A stretch of 64,000 nucleotides of DNA from Sphingobacterium nematocida (GCF_900168125.1 NZ_FUZF01000010.1:104268-168267), one strand, 5' to 3'. Numbered from the stretch's first letter, positions 27,271 through 36,798 are shown. Translations and numbers: made by a program. The notes: generated by a model from the sequence alone, not told the origin.

Positions 27271-28317
27271 GTGAAAAAACTAGATTTAAGTAAGCACGAA
27301 AAGGAGACCATAGACCAGGCTTTGTTGCACTGGCAGGAGCAGGGGCTGTTGGATGAAAATAAAGTTTTGGAGTTACAGGATAATGTAGATGAACGGAGCT
27401 TTGAATGGAAGGTGTTGGCACGATATGCTTTCTGGGTGGCTCTGGCTTCTTTGATCTTTTCAGTGGTATCGTTGTTTGCGGATGATATGCTTGTTCGTTT
27501 TGTGGAACGTTTTTACGAAACACCTAATATTGTATTTTGTCTTTTCTTTGCTGCCTTGGCCGCGCTTTTTTATTTTTTAGGCTTTAGAAATAAAAAGCTG
27601 TATCCGGATAAAACGTTTTCTAACGAGACGCTTATGCTCGCTGGCTCTTTCGCTACCGCTGCCAGTATCGGGTTTTTAGGTCAGATTCTAGATCGTAATA
27701 CACACTATTTTACGATTCTATTTTTCCTCTCAATTTTGATTTATGCAGTTTTGGCTGTTAAACTTAAATCTAAATTAATATGGGTATTTACCCTAGTGGC
27801 TTTAGGCATCTGGTTTGCGACAGAAACAGCACTGCATAGTGAATGGGGCTGGAAGTTCTGGGGAATGAACTTCCCATTGCGTTTCACCATTTTTGGCGCG
27901 TTGCTTACCGCTTTTTCTATTTGGATTCAACCCAGATGGCATACTTTAGTCTATTTTCAGTCTACAAGTTTTGTGATAGGTCTGTTGTATTCGATGATTG
28001 CCTTATGGTGTCTATCTATATTTGGGAATTACAGTGATTTTGATGCTTGGACTAAGATACGTCAATATGAGATTTTGTATTGGGGAATATTAGCTATCGC
28101 GATATCTTTGGGGCTCGCTATATACGGATTGAAGAAGAAGGATTCTGTAATACGTGACATTGGTTTTGTCTTTTTCCTACTGAATCTTTATACTCGTTTT
28201 GTGGAATATCTTTGGGACAATATTAATCGTACTATATTTTTTCTGTTGCTCGCAATCTCCTTTTGGCTTGTGGGACGGTGGTCTGAAAAAATATGGAAAA
28301 AAAAGAGCACCGTTTAG
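27271..28317 (+). CDS. DUF2157-like multi-pass membrane protein
   Basis: The 348-residue protein has a short soluble N-terminus (VKKLDLSKHEKETIDQALLHW, then EQGLLDENKVLEL), as in DUF2157 proteins, which predict a soluble helical head before a membrane domain. About nine or ten hydrophobic segments follow. The GTG at 27271 is chosen because a nearby ATG (27267) is in another frame that ends after eight codons. No function is known. Transcription is divergent from uvrA. Confidence 0.65.
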   Translation: MKKLDLSKHEKETIDQALLHWQEQGLLDENKVLELQDNVDERSFEWKVLARYAFWVALASLIFSVVSLFADDMLVRFVERFYETPNIVFCLFFAALAALFYFLGFRNKKLYPDKTFSNETLMLAGSFATAASIGFLGQILDRNTHYFTILFFLSILIYAVLAVKLKSKLIWVFTLVALGIWFATETALHSEWGWKFWGMNFPLRFTIFGALLTAFSIWIQPRWHTLVYFQSTSFVIGLLYSMIALWCLSIFGNYSDFDAWTKIRQYEILYWGILAIAISLGLAIYGLKKKDSVIRDIGFVFFLLNLYTRFVEYLWDNINRTIFFLLLAISFWLVGRWSEKIWKKKSTV

Positions 28318-28331
28318 GCGCTCTCTTTTAT
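28303..28331 (-). terminator. Terminator of the osmC-like gene, overlapping the end of the membrane-protein gene
   Basis: AGAGC-A-CC pairs with GG-C-GCTCT around GTTTA. On the minus strand nine T follow, so it mainly serves the minus-strand gene. The stem lies across the plus-strand stop codon. Confidence 0.7.
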
Positions 28332-28336
28332 TTGAG

Positions 28337-28753
28337 TTAAGCAATCTTGATGCTATAGGTAATATCTACGCCTCCAGCGGCTAGCATATCGTGAACAGAA
28401 CAATATTTTTTGACGGCTAGTTCGGCTGCCTTTTGGGCTTTAACTTCGTCAATATCTCCCTTTAGTAGAAAGCTAATGTGGATTTTGGTGAAAATATTTG
28501 GGACTTCATCTCTCCTCTGTCCTTCTACTTCAACTGAAATGTCTTGAATATCCTGTCTTTGTTTCTGTAGAATAGTCGTCAAATCGAATACACTACAAGA
28601 TCCTAATGCCATTAACACCAATTCCATAGGACGTACTCCTTTTCCTTCTCCTCCGATGGAAGCGGGACCATCTATGTTAATTTTTACTGTTGAGGAATCA
28701 CTGGATGCCTCGAAATGTACAGCTTTATTAATTCGTTGTAATGTTGTTTTCAT
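28337..28753 (-). CDS. OsmC/Ohr-family protein
   Basis: The 138-residue protein has the OsmC layout: a beta-rich N-terminus (VKINIDGPASIGGEGKGVRPMELVLMALGSC, shown as GGEGKGVRPMELVL), a helix with the first cysteine in LGSCSVFDL, and the second in KYCSVHDML. These two Cys are the thiol-peroxidase pair of the family. The YhfA/OsmC branch fits better than Ohr, judging by GSC and YCSVH. It probably reduces hydroperoxides in the cytoplasm. A palindromic repeat element sits 26 bases upstream of its ATG. Confidence 0.85.
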   Translation of the reverse strand: MKTTLQRINKAVHFEASSDSSTVKINIDGPASIGGEGKGVRPMELVLMALGSCSVFDLTTILQKQRQDIQDISVEVEGQRRDEVPNIFTKIHISFLLKGDIDEVKAQKAAELAVKKYCSVHDMLAAGGVDITYSIKIA

Positions 28754-28779
28754 ATGTGTTTAACTTGTCTTTTAATGGT

Positions 28780-28845
28780 CATATGGAATATCCAAACTAT
28801 TTTCATCAGTGTTTGTGCAGTTCTGCTACATGAATATTTCATATG
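28780..28845 (-). repeat. Palindromic intergenic element, copy A
   Basis: Read on the minus strand it begins CATATGAAATATTCATGTAG and ends TTTGGATATTCCATATG. The two ends are near-perfect inverted repeats (TATGRAATATYCA). It matches copies B and C near 50.3 kb in ends, orientation relative to the next gene and the internal CTGYACAAA. The copy has a one-base deletion in the block shared with B and C, which breaks the mini-ORF they carry. Confidence 0.75.
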
Positions 28846-28915
28846 TTTAATTTGTTTCATCCACCTTTCATTGGATTCTTTATCAAACTTATATAAAATG
28901 CCTGAAATTAAATAG

Positions 28916-28952
28916 AAAAGAGCCGCTTTTCTATCAAAAGCGGCTCTTTTTT
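28916..28952 (-). terminator. Terminator of the FadL-SGNH operon
   Basis: AAAAGAGCCGCTTTT and AAAAGCGGCTCTTTT form a perfect 15-bp stem with loop CTATC, 16 bases after the SGNH-gene stop. Confidence 0.85.
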
Positions 28953-28967
28953 GAATAAATATCATCC

Positions 28968-30296
28968 TTAAGGCATTTTTACGCCGCGATATTTGGTGGC
29001 ATCTACTTTGTCGAGTTGACTGCCATATTTCGCATTGGTCGCTTCAATAAAGATGTTTGCCATGATAGCGTATCCCATAGGGGTAAGGTGAATCCCATCT
29101 AATGAAAATACGTTGCCAGTGATATATTTATTACTAATAACGACCCCATTGTACACATATCCGTTCTTAACCTTATTCAAGAAAGAATGTATATCTGCTA
29201 GTGCAAGATTTCGGTTTTTAGCAACTTCTTGAATCTTCTCATTATACTGCGCAATACGTGTTTGTACTTCTACCACCTCTGCCTCGTCCAATACATATTT
29301 ACTTTCAATGGGATTATTAGGATGGAGACCATAAGGAATTTTTTGTGCATTAGGCTTTCCTAATAAACCTGAAGAAGCAAAAGGCAGTACAAACATATCT
29401 TTGTCAGTAGCAGGTCTTGTCCCGGTTTTCGTTTCAATAAAGAGGGCAGTAACAGCCGGCCCGCCTTGAGCTTGGGAGGCAGCACTCGCTGCTTGTAATA
29501 AGGCCTGTCTGGTCACCGTAGTTAGAAAAGGAACAGCCGATACGTCTGGAATGGTAGCTATTACTCCTTTGCGTCCGTTTGTGGTTAAATCGGTAATAAA
29601 TTTTCGAAGATTGATTCCAAATGTTGCAGTATCTGTCAGTTTGTTGGTATCATCACTATGTACCGCTCCATTGGTAGCATAGCCCAATGCATCGTTATTG
29701 CCTAGACTAAAAGAAAAGAATGTATGATTTTTGGATGTTGCAAACTGGCGATAAGTAGTGAGCGCCGCATTGTCTGCTAATAGTCTTTCAAAATATGGGT
29801 TGCCAACTTGCGAACCTAGACCTGCTATATCAATCATATCTAGTCGCATTCCAGGGACACCTAGATTATTTATCTCATCTGTATATTTTGTGTATAAGGG
29901 CTTCCCTGTTGGTGATACGCCTCTTACAGCCAGTTTGTCTGTTACCACTTCAGTTACGGGTTGACCATTTACCAGATCTTTTAATCGGATATAGCCCGAA
30001 CCATTGGATTGGCTTTCAGTAAAGAAAGGTGATTTGAAATCACCACCACCTTGAGCCTTCATCTTTTCGGCAATTAGTAGGGGAAAAGCCCGTTGCTGTC
30101 CTTCCAAGTATAACCCGCCATCTGCGAAACCTGCAGTAAGGGAATTACCGATAGCGATGTATTTGGTGAAATCGGGTTTTGAAGCTCCTGTGTTTTCTTT
30201 TGGGGTTGCATTATCTATTTCTGGGGCACAAGACGCGACTAGAGCGCAGGCAGCAAGAACTATATAAAGTTTAACGTTGTTGTGGAGTAAATTCAT
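28968..30296 (-). CDS. SGNH/GDSL-hydrolase lipoprotein
   Basis: The 442-residue protein has a lipoprotein signal with Cys23 in LVASC and the GDSL-type block I motif YIAIGNSLTAG (Ser52 nucleophile). It has GxND as SLGNNDALGYA, and block V LDGIHLTPMGYAIMAN with the Asp/His pair. These enzymes hydrolyse esters; here the location is an outer-membrane or periplasmic lipoprotein. It follows the FadL-type porin gene by five bases, so lipid or ester uptake and hydrolysis are probably coupled. The ATG at 30296 is preferred to the one at 30308, which overlaps the upstream gene. Confidence 0.85.
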   Translation of the reverse strand: MNLLHNNVKLYIVLAACALVASCAPEIDNATPKENTGASKPDFTKYIAIGNSLTAGFADGGLYLEGQQRAFPLLIAEKMKAQGGGDFKSPFFTESQSNGSGYIRLKDLVNGQPVTEVVTDKLAVRGVSPTGKPLYTKYTDEINNLGVPGMRLDMIDIAGLGSQVGNPYFERLLADNAALTTYRQFATSKNHTFFSFSLGNNDALGYATNGAVHSDDTNKLTDTATFGINLRKFITDLTTNGRKGVIATIPDVSAVPFLTTVTRQALLQAASAASQAQGGPAVTALFIETKTGTRPATDKDMFVLPFASSGLLGKPNAQKIPYGLHPNNPIESKYVLDEAEVVEVQTRIAQYNEKIQEVAKNRNLALADIHSFLNKVKNGYVYNGVVISNKYITGNVFSLDGIHLTPMGYAIMANIFIEATNAKYGSQLDKVDATKYRGVKMP

Positions 30297-30301
30297 GATA
30301 A

Positions 30302-31522
30302 TTACCATTTATAGGTGAATGAAATTGCTGGCGCATGAATATTGGTTTTGAATGTCCCGTTCAAACCTGTTACAGTATTTGTTACTGTACGTTCCAAAAT
30401 TCGTTGGAAGGTATAAGCTCCTGTCAAATCGAATTTCTCGGAAAGCATGTATGTAAAACCTAGTGACCCCATGACACGGTTATTGTCGGGAGTCTCCGCA
30501 TATACATACTGAGGCCTTACTGGCGTATAGACATAGCCCGCACCTGTACGGATATCTAATTTATCAGTTGCCTTATAATTTAAACCAACTTTTCCAGAAA
30601 ATGCCTTTTGGTAGTTTTTAGGCTGATAGGTGTCTTCTAAAGCAGCGGTATTGTCTTTGTAATCAAATGTTAATGACTTGTAGACGTCGTAGCCTATGAA
30701 TGTCGCATCACCAGCAAAGTCTAGTTTCTCACTGATTGGGAATGTGACGCCTACATTAAAAGAAGCTGGTAAGGGTAATTCTGCATCAAAAGTGGTGGTT
30801 GGAAACGAAGAGGCGAGTACATCCGGTACTGAAAATTTAGCGTCCCCATCTTTTAATTTAGTGATCACTTTAGAGCGGTAGCTCAATGATATTGCAAACT
30901 CATCTTCTAAGTTGTAATGGACCCCTACATTATAGCCCGTTCCGGTCCCCATGCCTGACAGTTCTGCGCGGCCAGGTTGTCCGTTGGAGTCAAAAACAGG
31001 GATTGATCTTGATAGATCAACGAAACCTAGATTGTAAACAAAACCTCCACCTATGCTAAATGCATCCGTAATCTTAAAGCTTAAAGTGGGCTGTATGTAT
31101 ATTGCACGCATCTGTAGATGGTTTAACTCAAATCTACCGGGCCAGTCTTGCCCCCAGTCCACCGCACCCCCAAATGGGGTATAGACACCAAGACCGGCTT
31201 TCCACCACGTGTTTTTAGGGCCGAAGGTTGCAAAAACTGAAAAGGGAGGCGTGATTTGAAATTTGGTGTCATACTGTTGCGTAGCATTGACTTCCTTAAA
31301 GGCCGACCTGTACATGATGGTCGTGGCGCCTGCAGAAACTGCATTGTGATTCATTTTTGCCAGAGCTCCTGGATTGTAGAATATACTGGATTCATCGACA
31401 AATAACGCCGAGCCAGCACCAGCCATCCCCAAGGCCTTTATGCCTTGAGTGTTCACTTGAGAGCCTTGTGCGAATAAGAGAGTAGGGCTAGCTAATAGAA
31501 AGGATAAAAGTAATTTTTTCAT
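30302..31522 (-). CDS. OmpP1/FadL/TodX-family outer-membrane transporter
   Basis: The 406-residue protein has a signal peptide ending FAQ, then the FadL-type hatch region (GIKALGMAGAGSALF, DESSIFYNPGALAKM). Barrel strands follow, with WGQDWPGRFE and a final aromatic strand ending FTYKW. The family moves hydrophobic compounds such as long-chain fatty acids through the outer membrane. The next gene downstream encodes an SGNH hydrolase lipoprotein, which fits a lipid- or ester-scavenging pair. Confidence 0.9.
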   Translation of the reverse strand: MKKLLLSFLLASPTLLFAQGSQVNTQGIKALGMAGAGSALFVDESSIFYNPGALAKMNHNAVSAGATTIMYRSAFKEVNATQQYDTKFQITPPFSVFATFGPKNTWWKAGLGVYTPFGGAVDWGQDWPGRFELNHLQMRAIYIQPTLSFKITDAFSIGGGFVYNLGFVDLSRSIPVFDSNGQPGRAELSGMGTGTGYNVGVHYNLEDEFAISLSYRSKVITKLKDGDAKFSVPDVLASSFPTTTFDAELPLPASFNVGVTFPISEKLDFAGDATFIGYDVYKSLTFDYKDNTAALEDTYQPKNYQKAFSGKVGLNYKATDKLDIRTGAGYVYTPVRPQYVYAETPDNNRVMGSLGFTYMLSEKFDLTGAYTFQRILERTVTNTVTGLNGTFKTNIHAPAISFTYKW

Positions 31523-31659
31523 AAGCTTATTTGGTTACCAGAGTCTTTAAAATACAATGCTAACATAGTATTTTTTTTGCAAATAAAATAATTTATTGTC
31601 TTTTTTAAATAGGTGTATTCCTCTAAAATTGCTATATTGAAACATTAAAAATTATTATC

Positions 31660-32157
31660 ATGAGTCAAGTTTTGTTTAAAGGTATAACAGTCAACACAGC
31701 AGGAAGTTTGCCTGCCGTTGGATCTAAAGCTCCGGAATTTTCATTAACCGCTGCTGATCTCTCTCAGAAATCGTTATCGGATTTTTCAGGGAAGAGAATT
31801 GTTTTAAATATTTTTCCAAGCATTGATACAGGAACCTGTGCAATGTCAGTACGCACATTCAATCAAAAGGTTTCGGCTCTGGAGAATACGGTGGTTCTAT
31901 GTATTTCTAAAGATTTACCCTTTGCGCAGGGGAGATTCTGTGCCGCTGAGGGGATAGAAAATGTTGTTACACTATCAGAATATAAAGACAATAGTTTTTC
32001 GGAAGCTTATGGCGTCCGTTTCTCAGATGGTCCTTTGCAAGGCTTGTTAAGCCGCGCTGTTGTAGTTGTTGATGAAAGCGGTAATGTATGCTATACGGAA
32101 CAGGTTGCAGAGACGACCAATGAACCGAATTACGAAGCGGCTATAGCATCCTTGTAG
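31660..32157 (+). CDS. tpx: Thiol peroxidase (atypical 2-Cys peroxiredoxin)
   Basis: The 165-residue protein shows the Tpx active site [16 protein letters not shown] (peroxidatic Cys) and [13 protein letters not shown] (resolving Cys), with [13 protein letters not shown] spacing. It reduces hydroperoxides using thioredoxin. It is monocistronic with its own terminator. The strong ATG start at 31660 follows an AT-rich leader. Confidence 0.96.
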   Translation: MSQVLFKGITVNTAGSLPAVGSKAPEFSLTAADLSQKSLSDFSGKRIVLNIFPSIDTGTCAMSVRTFNQKVSALENTVVLCISKDLPFAQGRFCAAEGIENVVTLSEYKDNSFSEAYGVRFSDGPLQGLLSRAVVVVDESGNVCYTEQVAETTNEPNYEAAIASL

Positions 32158-32173
32158 GCGCGCTGAACCGGTA

Positions 32174-32225
32174 AAAAAGCATCTCTTTTGTCTAGCAAGG
32201 TTTGGATAAAAAGAGATGCTTTTTG
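32174..32225 (+). terminator. Terminator after tpx
   Basis: AAAAAGCATCTCTTTT and AAAAGAGATGCTTTTT pair perfectly with an 18-base loop; the stem end supplies the T-run. Confidence 0.85.
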
Positions 32226-32319
32226 CTTTTATATAACACTTCTGTTGTTGGCGGATAAAAAGTTAATGCAAATAATTGTTTTTTTCGAACTGGTATTCGT
32301 GAATCCAATGCATTTTATC

Positions 32320-32327
32320 TAAGTTTG
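32320..32327 (+). promoter_or_regulatory. -7 promoter element of gmd
   Basis: TAAGTTTG matches TAnnTTTG, 14 bases before the ATG. A very short leader is predicted. Confidence 0.5.
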
Positions 32328-32341
32328 GCTAATTTTTCATT

Positions 32342-33496
32342 ATGAAGGAATCTACTATTCAAAAGGTAGCACTTATTACAGGTGTTACAGGACAAGACGG
32401 AGCTTATCTGGCTGAGTTTTTATTAAAAAAGGGCTATTTGGTGCACGGGTTGAAAAGAAGAAGTTCTCTTTTTAATACGGATCGTATTGATCATTTATAC
32501 CAGGATCCGCATTTGGACAACCGGAATTTTGTCCTACATTACGGTGATCTAACAGATTCAACTAATCTTATCCGTATTATCCAGGAGACTCAACCTGATG
32601 AAATCTATAATCTTGCTGCACAGTCGCATGTTAAGGTAAGTTTTGATACACCCGAGTATACTGCAAATGCGGATGGTATAGGCACATTGCGTATACTCGA
32701 AGCTGTTCGGCTTTTGGGATTGATTGAAAAGACGAAAATATATCAAGCTTCTACTTCCGAATTATATGGCTTGGTACAAGCGGTACCTCAGAGTGAGACA
32801 ACCCCATTCTATCCTAGAAGCCCGTATGCTGTAGCAAAGATGTACGGTTACTGGATTACGGTCAACTATCGAGAAGCATATAATATGTATGCGTGTAATG
32901 GAATTTTATTTAATCACGAAAGTCCTGTTCGAGGGGAAACATTTGTGACGCGTAAAATATCAAGAGCTGTGGCTAAGATTGCTTTGGGATTGCAAAGTAA
33001 ATTATTTTTAGGAAATCTTTCTGCTCAACGCGATTGGGGGCATGCTAAGGATTATGTGGAAGCCATGTGGCTCATCTTGCAGCAGGATGTTGCCGAGGAT
33101 TTTGTAATCGCTACTGGGGTAACGACTACGGTTCGTGATTTTGTACAGATGAGTTTTGCAGAACTTGGTATAACGGTCGAGTTTAGCGGTAAAGATGAAT
33201 TGGAGAAGGGTGTTATCATAGATCGTGACGATAATCGATTACGCGAACTAGGAATAGACCCCGAAGGCGTAAAATTGGGACAGACAGTAGTGAAAGTGGA
33301 TCCGAGATATTATAGACCTACGGAGGTCGATTTATTGATTGGCGACCCAACGAAAGCACAGACTAAGCTCAATTGGAAACCTAAGTATGATCTACAAATG
33401 TTGGTGTCGGAGATGGTTTTGTCAGATCTCCGCTTGATGCGTAAAGAACAATATCTGAAAGAAGGTGGTTTCGAGACACTTAACTATTTCGAGTAA
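32342..33496 (+). CDS. gmd: GDP-mannose 4,6-dehydratase
   Basis: The 384-residue SDR protein has [16 protein letters not shown] (NADP site), [20 protein letters not shown] and the catalytic STSELYG plus [10 protein letters not shown] (YxxxK). [16 protein letters not shown] follows; the canonical NHESPRRGE has one Arg changed to Val here. It makes GDP-4-keto-6-deoxymannose, the precursor of GDP-L-fucose and related deoxysugars used in Bacteroidota O-glycans and polysaccharides. No GDP-fucose synthase follows it, so the partner must be elsewhere. Confidence 0.95.
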   Translation: MKESTIQKVALITGVTGQDGAYLAEFLLKKGYLVHGLKRRSSLFNTDRIDHLYQDPHLDNRNFVLHYGDLTDSTNLIRIIQETQPDEIYNLAAQSHVKVSFDTPEYTANADGIGTLRILEAVRLLGLIEKTKIYQASTSELYGLVQAVPQSETTPFYPRSPYAVAKMYGYWITVNYREAYNMYACNGILFNHESPVRGETFVTRKISRAVAKIALGLQSKLFLGNLSAQRDWGHAKDYVEAMWLILQQDVAEDFVIATGVTTTVRDFVQMSFAELGITVEFSGKDELEKGVIIDRDDNRLRELGIDPEGVKLGQTVVKVDPRYYRPTEVDLLIGDPTKAQTKLNWKPKYDLQMLVSEMVLSDLRLMRKEQYLKEGGFETLNYFE

Positions 33497-33586
33497 GGTG
33501 GTTTTTGGAATAGTTTTTGTTGAGTATTTTCCAGCTATGGAAAATATAAGTTTAAACGCGATTTGGGGTAAAATAGAAGGTCTGAT

Positions 33587-34516
33587 ATGGAAGTGAGAAA
33601 TACATCCGTCGAGAGTGAGGTTCCGAATAACAAGAAAGATAATTCGAAGATTTATTTTTTTATGATTGCTATAGCTTCGCTCCTTGCAACGAACATATAT
33701 TTTTATGTAAAGTTTAAGTCTTCAGGAGAGAAGTTGTATACCGTAGCTTTACAAAAAGAGAATCTACAGATCGAAATTGATAGGATAGAAGCTGAATTAG
33801 ACAATATCAAGAACCAAAATGTAGAAGGGTTACCGGAGAGTTTAATTCAAGAAGAGCAATTTGCACGCAAGATTATTGATGATTTACGCACGGAACTTGA
33901 AACTTCGAATATTTCTGATGCCCAGATTCAAGCAGCGAAAGATCAAATTCAGAAGCTAAAGAAAAATGTCTCTTCATTGAAAGATGAGGTTGGTGAATTG
34001 AAGCTTCAGAACGACGTGCTCTTGAAACAAAATAAAGAGTTAAGTTCAACCGTTAAAGAGAAGACTGACCAGGTTGAAAACCTGAGAGAGAGAAACGAAC
34101 GTTTAAATGAAAAAGTTAGCGTGGCGTCTTCGATAAAAGTCTCCAATGTCTTGGTTAATGGTGTGGAGAAAACACGAAAAGGTGTTTTGGAAATAGAAAC
34201 GAAAGCTAAGCGTGTTGATGATTTACAGATACGATTTAGTATAGCTGATAATCCATTAGCTAAAGAAGGTAGTAAAGAAGTTTTTGTTCGGGTGATTGAT
34301 CCTCAGGGTAATCTTATTGCTAGAACAGGAGACGTTTTTTATGTTCATGGTGACAAACTGCAATATACGTTTAAGGAGGTAATCAACTTTACGAATAAAG
34401 GTGAAGAGTATCAGTTCTTATGGCGTGATGCAGATCGCTTTAAGAAGGGTGCTTATACGGTGTTGTTGTATGCTGATAATGCCATAATGGGGCGATCTAG
34501 TGTAGTTCTGAAATAG
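33587..34516 (+). CDS. Membrane-anchored coiled-coil protein of unknown function
   Basis: The 309-residue protein has a basic N-terminus, a single membrane helix (about 23-43, IYFFMIAIASLLATNIYFYV) and a long coiled coil (about 55-180, many K/E/L heptads such as QKLKKNVSSLKDEVGELKLQ). The last 110 residues (from VNGVEKTRKG) are beta-rich, with DPQGNLIARTGDVF and KGAYTVLLYADN. This suggests an Ig-like end domain in the periplasm. The topology (N-in) is inferred. I do not recognise the family. It is not clearly linked to gmd upstream. Confidence 0.7.
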   Translation: MEVRNTSVESEVPNNKKDNSKIYFFMIAIASLLATNIYFYVKFKSSGEKLYTVALQKENLQIEIDRIEAELDNIKNQNVEGLPESLIQEEQFARKIIDDLRTELETSNISDAQIQAAKDQIQKLKKNVSSLKDEVGELKLQNDVLLKQNKELSSTVKEKTDQVENLRERNERLNEKVSVASSIKVSNVLVNGVEKTRKGVLEIETKAKRVDDLQIRFSIADNPLAKEGSKEVFVRVIDPQGNLIARTGDVFYVHGDKLQYTFKEVINFTNKGEEYQFLWRDADRFKKGAYTVLLYADNAIMGRSSVVLK

Positions 34517-34544
34517 CAAGTATTTATTTCTTACAAATATTTAT

Positions 34545-34572
34545 AGCGAGGTTAGGCCTCGCTTTTTTTTTT
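34545..34572 (+). terminator. Terminator after the coiled-coil gene
   Basis: AGCGAGG and CCTCGCT pair around TTAGG and are followed by nine T. Confidence 0.88.
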
Positions 34573-34607
34573 GAAACTGTCCGTATTATTGAATGATTAT
34601 ACTTTTT

Positions 34608-34648
34608 AAGGAGTCGAAAGAGCTTAAAGTAAGCTCTTTCGACTCCTT
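34608..34648. other. Perfect 19-bp hairpin with a 3-base loop
   Basis: AAGGAGTCGAAAGAGCTTA and its exact complement are separated only by AAG. There is no following T-run on either strand. It sits between two ordinary terminators in a convergent intergenic region. It may be an RNase III substrate, a cruciform, or the relic of a small mobile repeat. Confidence 0.75.
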
Positions 34649-34711
34649 TGCGTTCGCTTTCCTATTCTCTCTCGAGAGATGGCAAGCTGACAATCCGTGA
34701 CACAGTAAAAG

Positions 34712-34750
34712 AAAACGGCATATAGACTACTTTGGTCTATATGCCGTTTT
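34712..34750. terminator. Bidirectional terminator of terC
   Basis: AAAACGGCATATAGAC and GTCTATATGCCGTTTT form a perfect 16-bp stem with loop TACTTTG. A-run and T-run flank both sides. Confidence 0.88.
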
Positions 34751-34771
34751 TATTGGATCTTATTGATATTA

Positions 34772-35824
34772 CTATTTGTCGTAATTCTCTTTCTTAGGGA
34801 AGATGAGTGATGCAATAACACTAAGTGCCAAGATGCTCAATATGATGATCAACGAATGTGTTGTCGTAAATCCCCATCCTTTTAACCAGTCGTGAAGTAA
34901 CATTTTTGCACCTATAAATATCAGAAGGAATGCCAATCCTACCTTTAGATAGTGGAACTTATGGATGATGTTTACTAATAGAAAGAACATTGATCTTAGT
35001 CCTAATACCGCAAAAATGTTGGAGAAAAATACGATATATGGATCTTTGGTTACCGAGAATATCGCAGGAATAGAGTCTACAGCGAAAATCAGATCGGTAA
35101 ATTCAATAACCAAAAGAACAAGAAATAGCGGTGTCATGTAGCGTACACCATTCTCAATATGGAAAAAATGTCCTCCATCCATGTTTGGTGTTACCTTAAA
35201 GTATTTAGAAGCAAACTTAACAACAGCATGGTTTTGTGGATCGACTTCTTCTTCTTGGTTTCTGTTGATGTACATCATAAATCCAGTGTAGACCAAAAAA
35301 GCACCAAATACATAGAGTATCCAGCCGAATTTGGCTATTAGTGCAGCGCCAACGAAAATGAATATACAACGTAATATAATAGCACCGAGGATCCCCCATA
35401 CTAATACTTTGTGGTAAAAGCGTTCTGGAATACCAAAGGAGGAGAATAATAACACCATGACAAATATATTGTCTACAGACAAGGCGTACTCAACAACATA
35501 ACCTGTCAAATACTCTAATGTAAGGTTCTTATTGTAAATATGTATACTAGCAGCAAGATCATTCTCTATGATCTTGATATCATGATAATGCTTGGCGACA
35601 ACTTCTTTTAGTCGTGCTAAATCATGGACATCGTGCAGTTCGTTGCCCCAATAATATAACACCATACCAAAACCTAAGGCAAATAGAATCCATATAACGG
35701 ACATAATTGCTGCGGCTTTTAAGCTTACGGGTTTGTCACTTTTGCTGAACAGACCAAGATCTATTGCCAACATGAGGATTATGAATATGATAAACCCTCC
35801 AAAAAACATTACTTCATTGCTCAT
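34772..35824 (-). CDS. TerC-family integral membrane protein
   Basis: The 350-residue protein has about nine membrane segments with the TerC acidic motifs inside helices: LTGYVVEYALSVDNIFVMVLL (quoted in part, EYALSVDN) and EFTDLIFAVDSIPAIFSVT. It also has the RSMFFLL segment. TerC/Alx proteins export manganese or other metal ions, with Asp residues in the membrane. It is probably co-transcribed with the upstream polyprenyl synthase, two bases apart, though the functional link is unclear. Confidence 0.92.
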   Translation of the reverse strand: MSNEVMFFGGFIIFIILMLAIDLGLFSKSDKPVSLKAAAIMSVIWILFALGFGMVLYYWGNELHDVHDLARLKEVVAKHYHDIKIIENDLAASIHIYNKNLTLEYLTGYVVEYALSVDNIFVMVLLFSSFGIPERFYHKVLVWGILGAIILRCIFIFVGAALIAKFGWILYVFGAFLVYTGFMMYINRNQEEEVDPQNHAVVKFASKYFKVTPNMDGGHFFHIENGVRYMTPLFLVLLVIEFTDLIFAVDSIPAIFSVTKDPYIVFFSNIFAVLGLRSMFFLLVNIIHKFHYLKVGLAFLLIFIGAKMLLHDWLKGWGFTTTHSLIIILSILALSVIASLIFPKKENYDK

Positions 35825-35826
35825 TT

Positions 35827-36798
35827 TTATTTATTTCTTTCTGTCGTAAATTTAACTAGTTGTTTTAATCCTTCTTTATATAGATTATCTGGGAATTTGG
35901 CTAAGATGTCGAAGGCTTCCTGTTGAAACTGTAACATCTTTTGCGTAGCATAATCTAAGCCTCCACTAGCACGTACAAATTGAATTACTTCCTCTACTTT
36001 TTCGGAGTTTTCATTGTGATTTTTCACGAGATTGATAATTCTCCGCTTTTCAGATGTTGATGTATGTGCGAGAGCATATATCAATGGTAATGTCATCTTT
36101 TTTTCTTTAATGTCGTTGCCTACAGGTTTACCGATATCATCTAGTCCAAAGTCAAATAGATCATCTTTAATCTGAAATGCTAAGCCAACTTTCTCACCAA
36201 ATAGTCGCATTAACTCTACTGTATCTGTATCTGCTTTTGCGGAAGATGCACCGGATGCGCAACATGAAGCGATAAGAGATGCGGTTTTTTTACGGATAAT
36301 CTCGTAATAAATTTCTTCTTTGATATCCAGCTTTCGAGCTTTCTCGATTTGTAAGAGCTCGCCTTCACTCATTTGTTCAACAGCCTCGGAAACAATCTTC
36401 AACAGGGCATGTTCTTCGTGATTTACCGAGAGTAGTAGTCCCTTAGATAGTAGAAAATCACCTACTAGGACTGCCACTTTATTTTTCCATAATGCATTTA
36501 TAGAGAAAAAACCTCTCCGTTCATTCGCATTGTCTACGACATCATCATGTACTAGGGAAGCTGTATGGAGAAGCTCGACCAAGGATGCTCCTCTGTAGGT
36601 TGATTCTGTAATCTCTCCACACAGACCCGCAGCAAAAAATACAAACATAGGACGCATTTGCTTTCCTTTCTGTTTGTATAAATACTGGGTTATAATATCT
36701 AAAAGTGGAACAGAGCTTTGCATGGACTGCTTAAACTTTGTTTCGAATATCGAAAGCTCTGTTGCTATGGGGCGTTGTATCTCCTTTAAACTAAGCAT
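35827..36798 (-). CDS. Trans-polyprenyl diphosphate synthase
   Basis: The 323-residue protein has both aspartate-rich motifs: LVHDDVVDNANERRG (DDxxD) and FQIKDDLFDFG. It also has KGKQMRP and EGELLQIEKARKLD. This pattern fits long-chain (octaprenyl/heptaprenyl) synthases that build the side chain of menaquinone. Exact chain length cannot be read from sequence. It is the first gene of a two-gene operon with terC. Confidence 0.92.
   Translation of the reverse strand: MLSLKEIQRPIATELSIFETKFKQSMQSSVPLLDIITQYLYKQKGKQMRPMFVFFAAGLCGEITESTYRGASLVELLHTASLVHDDVVDNANERRGFFSINALWKNKVAVLVGDFLLSKGLLLSVNHEEHALLKIVSEAVEQMSEGELLQIEKARKLDIKEEIYYEIIRKKTASLIASCCASGASSAKADTDTVELMRLFGEKVGLAFQIKDDLFDFGLDDIGKPVGNDIKEKKMTLPLIYALAHTSTSEKRRIINLVKNHNENSEKVEEVIQFVRASGGLDYATQKMLQFQQEAFDILAKFPDNLYKEGLKQLVKFTTERNK

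Noticed and set aside
28780..28845. Target-site duplication (TTTAAT on both sides) showing transposition of copy A
   Set aside because: The matching six bases are AT-rich, unequally spaced from the ends, and no counterpart flanks copies B and C.
28750..28965. 71-codon minus-strand frame upstream of the osmC-like gene
   Set aside because: It runs through a terminator and the palindromic repeat, and copies B and C use a different frame, so it is not coding.
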